64,000 nucleotides of DNA from Pacificimonas pallii (GTDB taxonomy: Bacteria > Pseudomonadota > Alphaproteobacteria > Sphingomonadales > Sphingomonadaceae), in NCBI RefSeq assembly GCF_019204005.1, contig NZ_JAGSPA010000001.1, positions 248,001-312,000 of the forward strand. Direction: 5' to 3'. Every line of letters starts with the position of its first letter. The first letter of the stretch is position 1. The notes below the pieces were generated by a model. It was not told the origin of the DNA. It searched no databases and saw only the letters and a program-made list of their open reading frames with translations. Positions 19,157 to 29,521 of this stretch are shown here, piece after piece. Made by a program: the position numbers and the translations under genes.

Positions 19157-21328
19157 GTGAGCACTCCCTGCACCTTTCTGATGATCGCGGCGATCGCGGC
19201 TGGCGCTGCGACCGCTTCTGCCGCGCAGGAAAAAGCTGTCGCTACGCCTGACGCGATGCCCGCCGAGGACGTCACTCCGATCATTGCAGACGACGCGTTC
19301 GAAGCGGCATTGCCAAATCTCGACGCGGCCGATTCGGAACGCGCCGACAATGCTCTTGAGGCGAAAGAGACACGGGACGAACTGGCGGACGAGGTGAACG
19401 CCGCGGAACAGGAAGCCGGTGACACGCCTGATGAAATCGTCGCCCTGCCCGCGCTGGAAGACGGGCCGCCGGATGAGACACTTGCCGATGCGCCGCTGAC
19501 GGACAAGGCGCTGGCGGAACCGCTCGTCCCTCTGGCCAGTTTCGACGTGCGCGTACCGGATGAGCCCACGGAAGAGGCAGCCGAAGCGCTGCCCGCTATC
19601 GGCTATCGCCTGATGATCGAAGGTCTGGCCGAGGTCGGGCTGGAGCGCATGTTCAGGAGCGTCTCGTCGCTGGTGGATGGTGACGGCGAAGCGGCGAACG
19701 CCGCCATGCTGTCCGCACGCGCCGATGAGGATGCCGTGCTTGCGATCCGGCTGCTGAGGTCACGCGGATATTATGATGCCACGGCGGATGCGGTCATCGT
19801 GCTGCCGCCTGAGCCGGACGGCCGCTACCGCGTCGACCTGGTCGTGAATGCAGGCGCGCAATATACGTTTGAATCGGTGACGGTGAAGGGTGAGGACAAG
19901 GCCATCCCGGCGCGGCTGGTCTCGGACAATCTGGAAGTGAAACCCGGCGCGCCCATCATCGCGGACGATGTTCTGGCCGCAGAAGCAACCGTCAGCCTGC
20001 GTTTCCCCTTCAACGGCTATCCCTTCGCAGAGGTGCAGGACCGGGACATCCTGCTCGACGGCGAAACGAAGACCGGCGAATATACGCTGCCGGTCGAACT
20101 TGGCCCCCGCGCCAGCTTCCGCGGCTTTCAGACCGAGGGCGACGCCGTATTCAAACCCGATCATCTCGACCTTCTGGCACGCTTTGAAGAGGGCGAGCTT
20201 TACGACGTTCGCAAGCAGGATGACCTGCGCGAGGCCATGATCGCGACCAGCCTCTTTAACAGCGTTTCCATCGAACCGGTGCGCACCGGTGTCGAGGCGC
20301 CTGACGGTACGGAATATGTCGACCTGCTGGTGCGGCAGCAGGCCGGTCTAACGCGCTCGCTACAGGCCGAAGCGGGGTTCAGCACCGGTCAGGGGTTCAA
20401 GATCGAAGGACGCTGGATCGACCGCAATTTCTTCCCGCCTCAGGGTGCGCTGGAAGCGCTGGCGACCATCGGCACGCAGGAACAGGGAATCGGCGCGCTA
20501 TTTCGCCGCTCGAACGCGGGACAGCGTGACCGCACCGTGCAACTCGGCTTCGATGTTCGCAGACAGGATTTCGATGCGTATAATGCGCGCACCGCAAGCT
20601 TCATCGGCCGCGTCAGCCGGGAATCGACCCCAATCTGGCAAAAGCGCTGGACCCATGCATATGGCGTTGAATTGATCGCGTCTCAAGAAACGCGGTTTGA
20701 CGAAAATCAGGGCGAGAGCGACCGGGACACGTTTTTCATCGCCGCGCTGCCGGGTCAGCTTGGCTTTGACTCCACGGACAATCTGCTGGACCCGACGAGC
20801 GGGTTCCGCGCCGCCGTGCGTCTGAGCCCGGAAGCGTCCCTGCAGGGCGGCGGTTTCGACCCTTATGCGCGCGGCCTACTCGATGTCAGCGGCTATCGGG
20901 GGCTTGGCGAATCCTTCGTTCTGGCGGGACGGATCCGTCTTGGCAGTATTGTCGGTGTTGCGCGTGACGACCTGGCCCCATCGCGGCGTTATTATGCTGG
21001 CGGCGGCGGCAGCGTTCGCGGCTTTGGCTATCAGGAAATCGGTCCCCGCGACGCGGACAACGACCCCATTGGCGGGCGCAGCGTCACAGAAGCCGCCATT
21101 GAGGGCAGATACCGCTTCGGCAATTTTGGCGCGGTCGCCTTCATCGACGCGGGCCAGGTATCCCGGGATCAGATCCCCGGTATCGACGACATGCGTTACG
21201 GCATCGGTATCGGCGCGCGTTATTATACCAATTTCGGGCCGTTCCGCGCCGACATCGCCATACCGCTCAACCGGCGTCCCGGTGAATCGCGCTTCGGCGT
21301 TTACATCTCCATCGGGCAGGCCTTCTGA
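19157..21328 (+). CDS. tamA: TamA-type outer-membrane assembly protein (Omp85 family)
   Basis: A 723-residue Omp85 protein that with TamB helps insert or transport outer-membrane components. GTG 19157 gives a clear signal peptide (to about 23). Residues about 25-145 are unusually acidic and Ala/Glu/Asp-rich with no fold recognised. POTRA-like repeats follow ([14 protein letters not shown], and [14 protein letters not shown]), then the membrane beta-barrel ending with the [12 protein letters not shown] signature near 619 and a C-terminal strand finishing in GQAF, with the terminal Phe needed for barrel recognition. The ATG of tamB shares a base with this stop. TamA is preferred over BamA because of the tamB partner. 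Confidence 0.93.
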   Translation: MSTPCTFLMIAAIAAGAATASAAQEKAVATPDAMPAEDVTPIIADDAFEAALPNLDAADSERADNALEAKETRDELADEVNAAEQEAGDTPDEIVALPALEDGPPDETLADAPLTDKALAEPLVPLASFDVRVPDEPTEEAAEALPAIGYRLMIEGLAEVGLERMFRSVSSLVDGDGEAANAAMLSARADEDAVLAIRLLRSRGYYDATADAVIVLPPEPDGRYRVDLVVNAGAQYTFESVTVKGEDKAIPARLVSDNLEVKPGAPIIADDVLAAEATVSLRFPFNGYPFAEVQDRDILLDGETKTGEYTLPVELGPRASFRGFQTEGDAVFKPDHLDLLARFEEGELYDVRKQDDLREAMIATSLFNSVSIEPVRTGVEAPDGTEYVDLLVRQQAGLTRSLQAEAGFSTGQGFKIEGRWIDRNFFPPQGALEALATIGTQEQGIGALFRRSNAGQRDRTVQLGFDVRRQDFDAYNARTASFIGRVSRESTPIWQKRWTHAYGVELIASQETRFDENQGESDRDTFFIAALPGQLGFDSTDNLLDPTSGFRAAVRLSPEASLQGGGFDPYARGLLDVSGYRGLGESFVLAGRIRLGSIVGVARDDLAPSRRYYAGGGGSVRGFGYQEIGPRDADNDPIGGRSVTEAAIEGRYRFGNFGAVAFIDAGQVSRDQIPGIDDMRYGIGIGARYYTNFGPFRADIAIPLNRRPGESRFGVYISIGQAF

Positions 21329-24300
21329 TGGCCGCGGAGACCGAAACCATGGACAACGAGACGCCCGAAACGCGTGAGAAGACGTCGGCGGGCAGCGCGG
21401 CGGTGCTGAAGTGGTTCGGCATATCGCTGGCAGCGCTGCTGCTGCTGGCCGTGCTTCTGGTCTTCGCACTCGACACCGGGCCGGGGCGGCGCTTTGTGGC
21501 GCAGCAGGTGAATGGCCTGGAATTTGAAAATGGCCTGGATATCGAAATCGGTGAGATCGAGGGATCGATCTATGGCGAGATGGTGCTGAAGGACCTGACG
21601 CTCGCTGACCCTGAAGGTGTGTTCCTGACAATACCGACCGCGCGGGTCGACTGGCACCCCGCCGCCTATGCGGGCGGCCTGATCGATCTCGACACGCTCA
21701 ATGTGCCGGTGGCAACGCTCAGCCGCCTGCCCGTGTTCGCCGAAACGCCGACGGAACCCGATGCGCCGCTGATCCCGAATATCAATCTGGAGATTGACCG
21801 GCTGGACATTGGCCGCCTGAATGTCGGTGACGCGGTTACGGGAAAGCCGCATGCATTGACCCTGTCGGGCAATGTTCTGATCGATCACGGACAGGCGACG
21901 ATCGACGCGGCGGCCAAGGCTCTGGAAGAGGATGGCCTTGCGGGCGGTGATACGCTGGACCTGTCCTTGATCGTCGACCCGGCGCAGGACGAACTACAGG
22001 TCGCGCTGACGCTTGATGCCCCGGCAGACGGGCTTGTCGCCGGATTGACCGGCGTCGAGCGGCCCCTGACGGCACGAATCGCCCAGTCGGTCGGAACCTG
22101 GAGCGACTGGCACGGCGAGCTGCAGATCGACTCAGCCGGCACCGCGATCGCGCGGGTCGCGCTGAGTGCGGAGGCCGGAACATACCGCGCCAAGGGCCCG
22201 CTGAACCTCTCGAGCATGCTGGAAGGCGCGGCGGCGCGGATGGCGGGCGACCGGCTGGACGTCGACCTTTCCGTCATTACCGGCGGCGAAATCACGGGCA
22301 TTGACATGGCGCTGCGATCGCCGGTGTTCACGCTCGATACGGCGGGCGGCCTGCGGACAGAAACCAGCCGCTTCGATGACATACGCATCAGCGCGCAGCT
22401 GTTGACGCCGGGCGCAATCGCCGAAGGACTGACCGGGCGCGCCGTGCGGGCAGAGGCGGTTCTGGACGGCGCGGTGTCGGCGCCTGCCATCGAATATACG
22501 ATCACGGCGGGTGCGCTTGGCATGGGCGATATCATGATCGAGAAGCTGTCGGCATCCGGCACCGGCACGAGCGACGGACAGCGCATGACGGTGCCGCTAA
22601 AGGCGACGGCGGCCCGCGTGAGCGGCCTGCCCGATACCGTCGGCGGACTGATGACCAATCTGACGGCGTCGGGCACATTCCTGATCGCGGACGGGCGCGC
22701 GATGAGTGACAATCTGAAATTGTCGTCCGACCGGATCGACGTGACCGCCCTCGTCATCGCCGACTTTGCCAGCGGTACCTATACCGGCGGTATTCAGGGG
22801 CAGCTCAACAGCTATGAAGTCGCAGGCGTCGGCCTGGTCGACGTGACGGCGGACATCAAGCTGGTACCCGGCGCGGACGGCGCCATCGGCCTGCGCGGCC
22901 CCGTCGATATCCGTACACGCCGGATCGACAATGAATATGTGCGTGAATTCCTGGGCGGTCCGGCACGCGTTACGGCCGACTTTACCGCGCGCGGCGACGG
23001 TATTTATGGCATCGAGAACATCCGGCTGAGTGCGAAAGGCGCAAGGGGGACAGGCCGGGGGCGCTATACGCCCGACGGCCGCATCGCGCTCGATATGAAA
23101 GGCACGAGCCGCGCCTATGGACCGTTCTCCGCCAAGGTGCGCGGTACCGCCTCGGAACCGGTCATCCGCGCCCGCGTCAAGAATCCCACGATCGGCATCC
23201 CCTTCTCGAATGTGGACGCGGTCATTCGCGGCACGGCGAAGGGCTATGTGATCGACGCAGAGGGCGGGACGCCCTATGGGCCTTTCACGGCCAATCTACT
23301 GCTCCGCCCCGATGCCGTGACGACCATCGATGTCGTGAAGGCGACGCTGGCCGGGGTTACGGCGACCGGCACGCTGCGCCAGGCGCCCAGCGGCCCCTAT
23401 GTCGGTGATCTTGCGCTTTCCGGCGGCGGCGTCGAAGGTATATTGGCGCTCAAGGCCGAGGGCGCGCTACAGGCGGCGCATGTCGATGCGCGGGTACGCA
23501 ATTTCAGGACGCAGGGCATACCGCCGGTCGCGATCCGGCGCGCGGATATTGATACGAAGATCCTGCTGACGGACGCCGGTCTCAGGTTCGAGGGCAGCGC
23601 GCAGCTGGCCGGGCTGACCTCTGGTACATTTCGTCTGTCACGCGCCCGCGCCGAATTCGACCGCGCTGGCGACGGCACCGGCACTATGCGCATCGTCGCC
23701 GAGGGCCGGGCACCGACACCCTATGAGGTGGCCGTCAATGCACGGCTGCGCGCCGATGGCATCCGTGCCGCGATCAGGGGTGAGCTGGCCGGGCAGGCAT
23801 TCAGCAGCGCCAAGCCCGCGCGCATCGCGATCGAGCCGGACGGCACCTACCGCCTGGCCCCGGCAACGATCCGTTTCCGGCAGGGCGACATCAAGGTCGC
23901 CGGCAGCTATGGCACCGGACTGAAACTGCAGACACGTTTCGAAAAATTCGACCTCGGCATCCTGAACGCCTTTTCCCCCAAAGCGGGCATTGGCGGGCGC
24001 GCCAGCGGCAGCATCGACTGGGCGCAGGCAACGGCCTCGGCTTTCCCGGAGGCAGACATGCGCCTGTCCCTCGACGACTTTACGCGGTCGGGCGCGGTCG
24101 CTGTCTCCCAGCCGGTCGATATCGAAATGGCTGCGCGCCTGGACGCAGAAGGCGGGCGGGCGAACGCGGTCATGCGCGAGCGCGGGCGGGTTGTCGGGCG
24201 CATGAAGATCGCGCTGTCCCCCCTTTCCGCCACTGTGGGTCCGTGGACTGAACGCCTGCTCGGATCGCCGCTGTCTGGCGGCCTGCGCTATAACGGACCC

Positions 24301-25566
24301 GCAAGCGCGCTGTTTTCGTTTGCAGGGCTGGAAGGGCAGGCGCTTGACGGGCCGCTCGCCATTGCCGCGGATGTTTCGGGCCAGGTCAGCGCGCCGCAAC
24401 TGGCGGGCGTCGTGAAGGCGAATGCACTGATCTATGAAAACGAGATTTACGGCACGCGCATTGCGGACATCGCCGTTGACGGCCGTTTCACCAATACCGA
24501 TTTCATATTGAATTCGCTGACCGGCAAGGCGGGCAGCGGCACGGTTTCGGCTTCCGGCCGTGTGAGCCTGTCAGAAGATGAGGGCTATCCCGTCGATCTC
24601 AGAGTGACGATGGCAAACGCGCAGCTTGCCGAGGCGAATTCGATATCGGCGCGCGTTTCCGGCAATCTCGACATTGCGAACGGTCCGAACCAGCGTGCGC
24701 TAATCTCCGGCACCCTCACCATTCCCGAGGCGCGTTACCGGATCACCCAGCAGGGCGGCGTCGAGATCGCCGATCTGGACGGTGTCCGCCGCAAACCCGC
24801 AAAATTGCGCGATCCCGATGATGTCGCTGGGGATGAGATCGCCCCGCCCTCCGACTGGGCGCTCGATATCGACATCCGCGCGAATGACCGCATCTTTGTG
24901 AGCGGCATGGGACTGGAATCGGAATGGCGCATGGCACTGAACGTCGGTGGACGGCTGAGCGACTACCGGGTCAGCGGCAATCTGGAGGTCATTCGCGGGA
25001 CGGTCGGCTTCGCCAATTCGAATTTCGAACTGGAGCGCGGCGTGATCGACTTCACAGGCGAACCGGAAATCAATCCGCGCCTCGACATTCGGGCGGAGAC
25101 AGACGTCGATTCCGTCACTGCGATCATCAATATCAATGGCCGCGCCTATGACCCCAGGATCAGCTTCTCCTCGCGGCCCGCGCGTCCGGAGGATGAAATC
25201 CTGTCGCTGATCCTGTTTGGCGGACCGCCATCCGAACTCGGCGCACTCGAAGCGGTACAGCTGGCGGCCAGCCTGAACAGCCTGCGCGGATCGGGCGGCG
25301 GGCTCAACCCGCTGGCCGAGCTTCAGGGCGCGACCGGATTCGACCGCCTGCGTATCAAGGGAGCCGACGAAGCAACCGGCCGCGGCACGGCGCTGGCTGT
25401 CGGAGAATATCTGGCGGACGATATCTATCTGGAAGTGGTCACCGATACCCGCGGCTTCACGGCGACCCAGATCGAAATCGCGCTGTCGAAGGCGCTGAGC
25501 ATCCTGTCGAGCGTATCGACGTTCAGCGGTCAGAGCGTCAATCTGCGCTATTCAAAGGACTATTAG
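21328..25566 (+). CDS. tamB: translocation and assembly module protein TamB
   Basis: A 1412-residue AsmA-like/DUF490 protein that spans the periplasm as a long beta-rich groove, anchored in the inner membrane by an N-terminal helix (about 30-50), and docks on TamA. The repeated alternation of short beta strands is visible throughout, and the conserved C-terminal DUF490 region shows EARYRITQQGGVEIADLDG, GSIDWAQ-type repeats, GVIDFTGEPEINPRLDIRA and SRPARPEDEILSLILFGG. It is thought to move phospholipids or help outer-membrane proteins. The start overlaps tamA by one base, so both are made together. No unusual features besides its normal repetitiveness. Confidence 0.95.
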   Translation: MAAETETMDNETPETREKTSAGSAAVLKWFGISLAALLLLAVLLVFALDTGPGRRFVAQQVNGLEFENGLDIEIGEIEGSIYGEMVLKDLTLADPEGVFLTIPTARVDWHPAAYAGGLIDLDTLNVPVATLSRLPVFAETPTEPDAPLIPNINLEIDRLDIGRLNVGDAVTGKPHALTLSGNVLIDHGQATIDAAAKALEEDGLAGGDTLDLSLIVDPAQDELQVALTLDAPADGLVAGLTGVERPLTARIAQSVGTWSDWHGELQIDSAGTAIARVALSAEAGTYRAKGPLNLSSMLEGAAARMAGDRLDVDLSVITGGEITGIDMALRSPVFTLDTAGGLRTETSRFDDIRISAQLLTPGAIAEGLTGRAVRAEAVLDGAVSAPAIEYTITAGALGMGDIMIEKLSASGTGTSDGQRMTVPLKATAARVSGLPDTVGGLMTNLTASGTFLIADGRAMSDNLKLSSDRIDVTALVIADFASGTYTGGIQGQLNSYEVAGVGLVDVTADIKLVPGADGAIGLRGPVDIRTRRIDNEYVREFLGGPARVTADFTARGDGIYGIENIRLSAKGARGTGRGRYTPDGRIALDMKGTSRAYGPFSAKVRGTASEPVIRARVKNPTIGIPFSNVDAVIRGTAKGYVIDAEGGTPYGPFTANLLLRPDAVTTIDVVKATLAGVTATGTLRQAPSGPYVGDLALSGGGVEGILALKAEGALQAAHVDARVRNFRTQGIPPVAIRRADIDTKILLTDAGLRFEGSAQLAGLTSGTFRLSRARAEFDRAGDGTGTMRIVAEGRAPTPYEVAVNARLRADGIRAAIRGELAGQAFSSAKPARIAIEPDGTYRLAPATIRFRQGDIKVAGSYGTGLKLQTRFEKFDLGILNAFSPKAGIGGRASGSIDWAQATASAFPEADMRLSLDDFTRSGAVAVSQPVDIEMAARLDAEGGRANAVMRERGRVVGRMKIALSPLSATVGPWTERLLGSPLSGGLRYNGPASALFSFAGLEGQALDGPLAIAADVSGQVSAPQLAGVVKANALIYENEIYGTRIADIAVDGRFTNTDFILNSLTGKAGSGTVSASGRVSLSEDEGYPVDLRVTMANAQLAEANSISARVSGNLDIANGPNQRALISGTLTIPEARYRITQQGGVEIADLDGVRRKPAKLRDPDDVAGDEIAPPSDWALDIDIRANDRIFVSGMGLESEWRMALNVGGRLSDYRVSGNLEVIRGTVGFANSNFELERGVIDFTGEPEINPRLDIRAETDVDSVTAIININGRAYDPRISFSSRPARPEDEILSLILFGGPPSELGALEAVQLAASLNSLRGSGGGLNPLAELQGATGFDRLRIKGADEATGRGTALAVGEYLADDIYLEVVTDTRGFTATQIEIALSKALSILSSVSTFSGQSVNLRYSKDY

Positions 25567-25651
25567 GGCGCGCGCGGCGAGCCTATCTGGGATACAAAGC
25601 ATCTGAATGCCATCATCCCGACGTCGGTCCGCGCGATGCCTGGCCGCAGAT

Positions 25652-26086
25652 TCAGCTCTTCACAAACCGGTGGTTCCCGACGAAACCGACTTTGTCGAAA
25701 CCACCGCGCTGCAGGGCGGCCATGATTTCGACTACTGGCGCATAGGGGGCGACACCGTCGGGCTCGACATGGACGCGCAGATTTGCCGGATCGTGGTTCA
25801 TCAGGGCGGCATCGATGGCCCGCGCACGCTGAACGGGGTTGTTCTCCTCAAGCGCAACCGGCTGACCATCGACACGCACAATACCCAGAAAATCGACGTC
25901 GATCTTCAAGATGGGCAGCGGCGCGGCGTCGGCGGCAGTATCGCCCCGCGGCAAATCCATCAATGTCGAGTTCGTCATGATCGGAATGGTCATCATGATC
26001 ATGACCAGAAGCACCAGCATCACGTCAATGAGCGGCGTCGTGTTCATTTCAGGAACCGGGTCCGGTGGTTGCAAGGGTACGCGCAT
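25652..26086 (-). CDS. ExbD/TolR family biopolymer transport protein, orphan
   Basis: 144 residues with one N-terminal membrane helix (about 18-38) carrying the essential proton-path aspartate in TPLIDVMLVLLV (Asp21), followed by a periplasmic domain with the ExbD pattern (VDFLGIVRVDGQP, ALMNHDPANLRVHVEPDG, YAPVVEIMAAL). ExbD proteins with ExbB form the motor for TonB-dependent uptake; no exbB or tonB gene is next to it here. It lies between convergent tamB and the divergent CoA-transferase gene. A partner elsewhere in the genome is likely. Confidence 0.88.
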   Translation of the reverse strand: MRVPLQPPDPVPEMNTTPLIDVMLVLLVMIMMTIPIMTNSTLMDLPRGDTAADAAPLPILKIDVDFLGIVRVDGQPVALEENNPVQRARAIDAALMNHDPANLRVHVEPDGVAPYAPVVEIMAALQRGGFDKVGFVGNHRFVKS

Positions 26087-26238
26087 GATCTTCTCCTCCC
26101 AAAGAAAATGTTACGTTATCACATCGACCTGGAAATTGCCAGTTCGCGCGGCCCGCGCGCGACAGGATGTCGGCAAATCCCTGCGGGTGTTCATGCGACG
26201 CTTCAGAATTGAGGACTTGACGGCGGGCGGCGCAGGCG

Positions 26239-27480
26239 ATGGTGACAGTCGCGCTTATTTTTGTCAGGACATCCGCTATCTCCAGACCCGCGCCTCTTCA
26301 TGGCATGAAAGTTCTCGACCTCAGCCGCGTGCTCGCCGGGCCGTGGTGCACGATGATCCTGGCCGACCTTGGCGCGGAAATCATCAAGATCGAAAATCCG
26401 AACGGCGGCGACGACACACGACGCTGGGGGCCGCCTTATGTCGGCACGGAGTCGGCTTATTATCTGTGTGCCAATCGCAACAAAAAAAGCGTCGCCATCG
26501 ATATCTCCACGGCGGAGGGGCAGGAGATCGTCCGCACGCTCGCCGCCGGCGCCGACGTGCTTGTCGAGAACTACAAGCTGGGCGGACTGGAGAAATTCGG
26601 GCTGGGGTATAAGGCGCTATCCGCGCTCAACCCGCGCCTGATCTACTGTTCGATTTCGGGCTATGGCCGCCAGTCGCCGCTCGCGGCGCGGCCGGGATAT
26701 GATTATGTCATTCAGGCCGAGGGCGGACTGATGTCGGTAACCGGGCCAGCGGATGGCGAGCCGATGAAAGTCGGCGTTGCGGTCGCCGACCTCTATACCG
26801 GCATGGCGGCGGCCCAGGCCGTGCTAGCGGCCATTGTCGCGCAGCAGCGCGACGGCACCGGACAGCATATCGATATGGCGCTGTTCGATGCGCAGCTCGC
26901 CATGCTGGCGAATGTCGGCGCGGCGTATCTTGCGACCGGCGAAGACCCGCCGCGGCTCGGCAACCAGCATCCCACGGTGGTTCCCTATCAGGTCTTTGCG
27001 ACCAGCGACGGCAGCGCGGTCGTCGCGGTCGGCAATGACCGGCAATTCGCAGCCCTCTGCAAAGGCCCGCTCGCACGGCCGGAACTGGCGGCCGACGAAC
27101 GCTTTCAGACGAACGCGGCGCGGGTGCGAAATCGCAAGGCGTTGATCCCGCTGCTTGCCGCGCGCATTGCCGAGGAGCCAACGGCGTTCTGGCTTGAGGC
27201 GATGCGCGCCAATGGCACGCCGTGCGGCGAAGTGCGCAGCGTCGGTGCGGCGCTGACCTCTCCTGAAGCCATGGCACGGCAAATGGTGCGGCAGGTTCAG
27301 CATCCCACGGAAGGCGAAATCGGCCTGGTGGCATCGCCGCTGAAACTCGGCGCAACACCGGTGGTCACCCCCGCCGCGCCGCCGCTGCTGGGGCAGCACA
27401 CGGACGAGGTGCTCGCCGCCCTGCCCGGCCATGACGAAGCCAGCATCCTTGACCTTCGCGAGCGTGGCATCGTCGCCTGA
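26239..27480 (+). CDS. CaiB/BaiF family CoA-transferase
   Basis: A family III CoA-transferase of about 413 residues that moves CoA between carboxylic acids through an enzyme-acid anhydride on an aspartate. Visible features are HGMKVLDLSRVLAGPWCTM near the N-terminus, VAIDISTAEGQ, VENYKLGGLEKFGLG, the GYDYVIQAEGG motif and IDMALFDAQ with the likely catalytic Asp, then QVFATSDG. The start is uncertain: ATG 26239 or GTG 26242 keep the conserved PLHG before MKVLDL, while ATG 26305 would drop it. The acid it acts on is unknown. mutL follows 20 bases downstream. Confidence 0.9.
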   Translation: MVTVALIFVRTSAISRPAPLHGMKVLDLSRVLAGPWCTMILADLGAEIIKIENPNGGDDTRRWGPPYVGTESAYYLCANRNKKSVAIDISTAEGQEIVRTLAAGADVLVENYKLGGLEKFGLGYKALSALNPRLIYCSISGYGRQSPLAARPGYDYVIQAEGGLMSVTGPADGEPMKVGVAVADLYTGMAAAQAVLAAIVAQQRDGTGQHIDMALFDAQLAMLANVGAAYLATGEDPPRLGNQHPTVVPYQVFATSDGSAVVAVGNDRQFAALCKGPLARPELAADERFQTNAARVRNRKALIPLLAARIAEEPTAFWLEAMRANGTPCGEVRSVGAALTSPEAMARQMVRQVQHPTEGEIGLVASPLKLGATPVVTPAAPPLLGQHTDEVLAALPGHDEASILDLRERGIVA

Positions 27481-27500
27481 ACGGCGCTAGGGATGGCGCC

Positions 27501-29318
27501 ATGACGCTCCGCCGCCTTCCCGACACGCTGGTCGACCGCATTGCCGCGGGTGAAGTGGTGGAACGGCCAGCCTCGGCAGTGAAAGAGCTGGTGGAAAACG
27601 CGCTGGATGCCGGGGCCACGCGCATTGACATCGACCTCATCGAGGGCGGCACCCAGCGCATCGCCGTCACCGACAATGGCAAGGGCATGTCGCCGGAGGA
27701 AGTGCGCCTGGCGGTGCAGCGGCACTGTACATCGAAACTGCCGGATGAGGATTTGTCCAACATTGCGACGCTCGGTTTTCGCGGCGAGGCGCTACCGTCC
27801 ATCGCGAGCGTCAGCCGCTTTCGCCTGGCGAGCCGCCCGGCGGGCGCGGACGGCTGGGGCCTAGACATCGATCATGGCGCAACGAACAGCGACGCCCCCG
27901 CTGCCATGGCGGAAGGCACGCAGGTCATCGTCGACACGCTGTTTGGCCGGGTCCCGGCACGGCGCAAGTTCCTGAAGACGCCGCGCGCGGAAATGGCGGC
28001 GATTACCGACACCATCCGCCGACTGGCGATGGCGCGGGCAGAGATCGCCTTCACGCTTACGCATAATGGCCGTAAATTGCTGGATGCGCCTGCGCCCGGA
28101 CTGGCGCTGGGGGCAGGCGGCGAAGATCTGGAGATCCACGCGCGGGTTGAGCGGCTGGGCACGATCCTGGGACGGGAGTTCACCGCGAATGCCGTTGCCG
28201 TCGATCTGGAGCGGGAGGGCCATCATCTTGGCGGACTGGCCGGGGTGCCGACCTTCAACAGGGGCGCAGCGGATCATCAATATCTGTTCGTGAATGGGCG
28301 TCCGGTGAAGGACAGGCTGCTCCTCGGCGCGGTGCGCGGGGCCTATCGCGACCTGCTGGCCCGCTACCGGCATCCCGTACTGGCACTGTTCCTGACCGTA
28401 CCGCCCGGTGAGGTGGACGTGAACGTGCATCCGGCAAAGACCGAAGTCCGCTTCCGCGATGCCGCAAGCGTGCGCGGGCTGATCGTATCGGGCCTGCGCA
28501 GAGCGCTCGATGCTGATAGTTCGAGGACGGCAAGCACCGTCAGCGATGACGCGCTTGGCTATTTCCAGCCAGAGACGCGCACGCCGCTGCCGCCGGAACA
28601 GCGCATGTTCGGCGAAAGCAGCCCGCGTTTTGCCGCGCCGCCGCCCATGGCGCGCTCGGTGGATCGCCTTGCGCCGGACCCGCCTGCGGAGACGCCGCGA
28701 ACCGCGAGCGAGCCGCGATCATGGGGCGCGGAGGAATATCCGCTGGGCGCCGCGCGGGCGCAGCTGCACGAAAGCTGGATCGTGGCGGAAACGGCGGACC
28801 ATCTGATCCTGGTCGACCAGCATGCGGCGCATGAACGGCTGACCATGGAAAAGATGAAGGCGAGCGCGGCGACCGGGCAGCCGAACGTGCAGCCGCTGCT
28901 GATCCCGGAAATCGTCGACCTGACGGAGACCGAGGCGGAAGCGCTGGAAGCGCATGTGGAGGAGCTGGCGGCGCTGGGCCTGGAGATCGAGCGGTTCGGC
29001 ACGGACGCCATCATGGTGCGCGCCGTACCCGCCATTCTGGGCGCGAAGGTCGATGCAAAGGCGCTGATCCGCGACCTTGCCGATGATATATCCAGCCTGG
29101 GGCAGACACATAGCCTGAAGGAAAAGATCGACGAACTGTACGCGACAATGGCCTGCCATGGCAGCGTCCGTGCCGGACGGCGGCTGGCGGTCGAGGAAAT
29201 GAACGCCCTGCTGCGCGAGATGGAAGCGACACCGCATTCGGGCCAGTGCAACCATGGCCGCCCGACCTATGTGAAACTGGCGCGGCACGACATCGAAAAA
29301 CTGTTCGGGCGGCGCTAG
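27501..29318 (+). CDS. mutL: DNA mismatch repair endonuclease MutL
   Basis: MutL links mismatch recognition by MutS to strand removal. The 605-residue protein has the GHKL ATPase N-terminus (VKELVENALDAGA near 34-46, DNGKGM, then GFRGEAL) and the C-terminal dimerisation domain. The latent endonuclease motif DQHA(X)2E(X)4E is intact: D439-Q-H-A442, E445 and E450. This predicts nicking activity, as in bacteria without MutH. A proline-rich linker lies about 345-410. It follows the CoA-transferase gene by 20 bases and ends before a 200-base gap. Confidence 0.98.
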   Translation: MTLRRLPDTLVDRIAAGEVVERPASAVKELVENALDAGATRIDIDLIEGGTQRIAVTDNGKGMSPEEVRLAVQRHCTSKLPDEDLSNIATLGFRGEALPSIASVSRFRLASRPAGADGWGLDIDHGATNSDAPAAMAEGTQVIVDTLFGRVPARRKFLKTPRAEMAAITDTIRRLAMARAEIAFTLTHNGRKLLDAPAPGLALGAGGEDLEIHARVERLGTILGREFTANAVAVDLEREGHHLGGLAGVPTFNRGAADHQYLFVNGRPVKDRLLLGAVRGAYRDLLARYRHPVLALFLTVPPGEVDVNVHPAKTEVRFRDAASVRGLIVSGLRRALDADSSRTASTVSDDALGYFQPETRTPLPPEQRMFGESSPRFAAPPPMARSVDRLAPDPPAETPRTASEPRSWGAEEYPLGAARAQLHESWIVAETADHLILVDQHAAHERLTMEKMKASAATGQPNVQPLLIPEIVDLTETEAEALEAHVEELAALGLEIERFGTDAIMVRAVPAILGAKVDAKALIRDLADDISSLGQTHSLKEKIDELYATMACHGSVRAGRRLAVEEMNALLREMEATPHSGQCNHGRPTYVKLARHDIEKLFGRR

Positions 29319-29521
29319 CACCGCGGAGCAACATGACCGCTATCACCAAAATTGGTGAGACGGCGCTCGTTACACTTCACGAAGAAACCTGGCACCCTCC
29401 GGCGCATTACCTCATGGATAAGCTCGATTTTGCCGATTTGGCATGGACTTTGCTGCGCCCGAAGCACGTCTGTTTTGTGCGTAGCGTTCCTGAACCTTGA
29501 ACCCACACCGGAGGCAGTCAC

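Noticed and set aside
29333-29500. 55-codon frame between mutL and the PEP-CTERM gene
   Set aside because: No ribosome site, no family and short length; not enough support for a gene.
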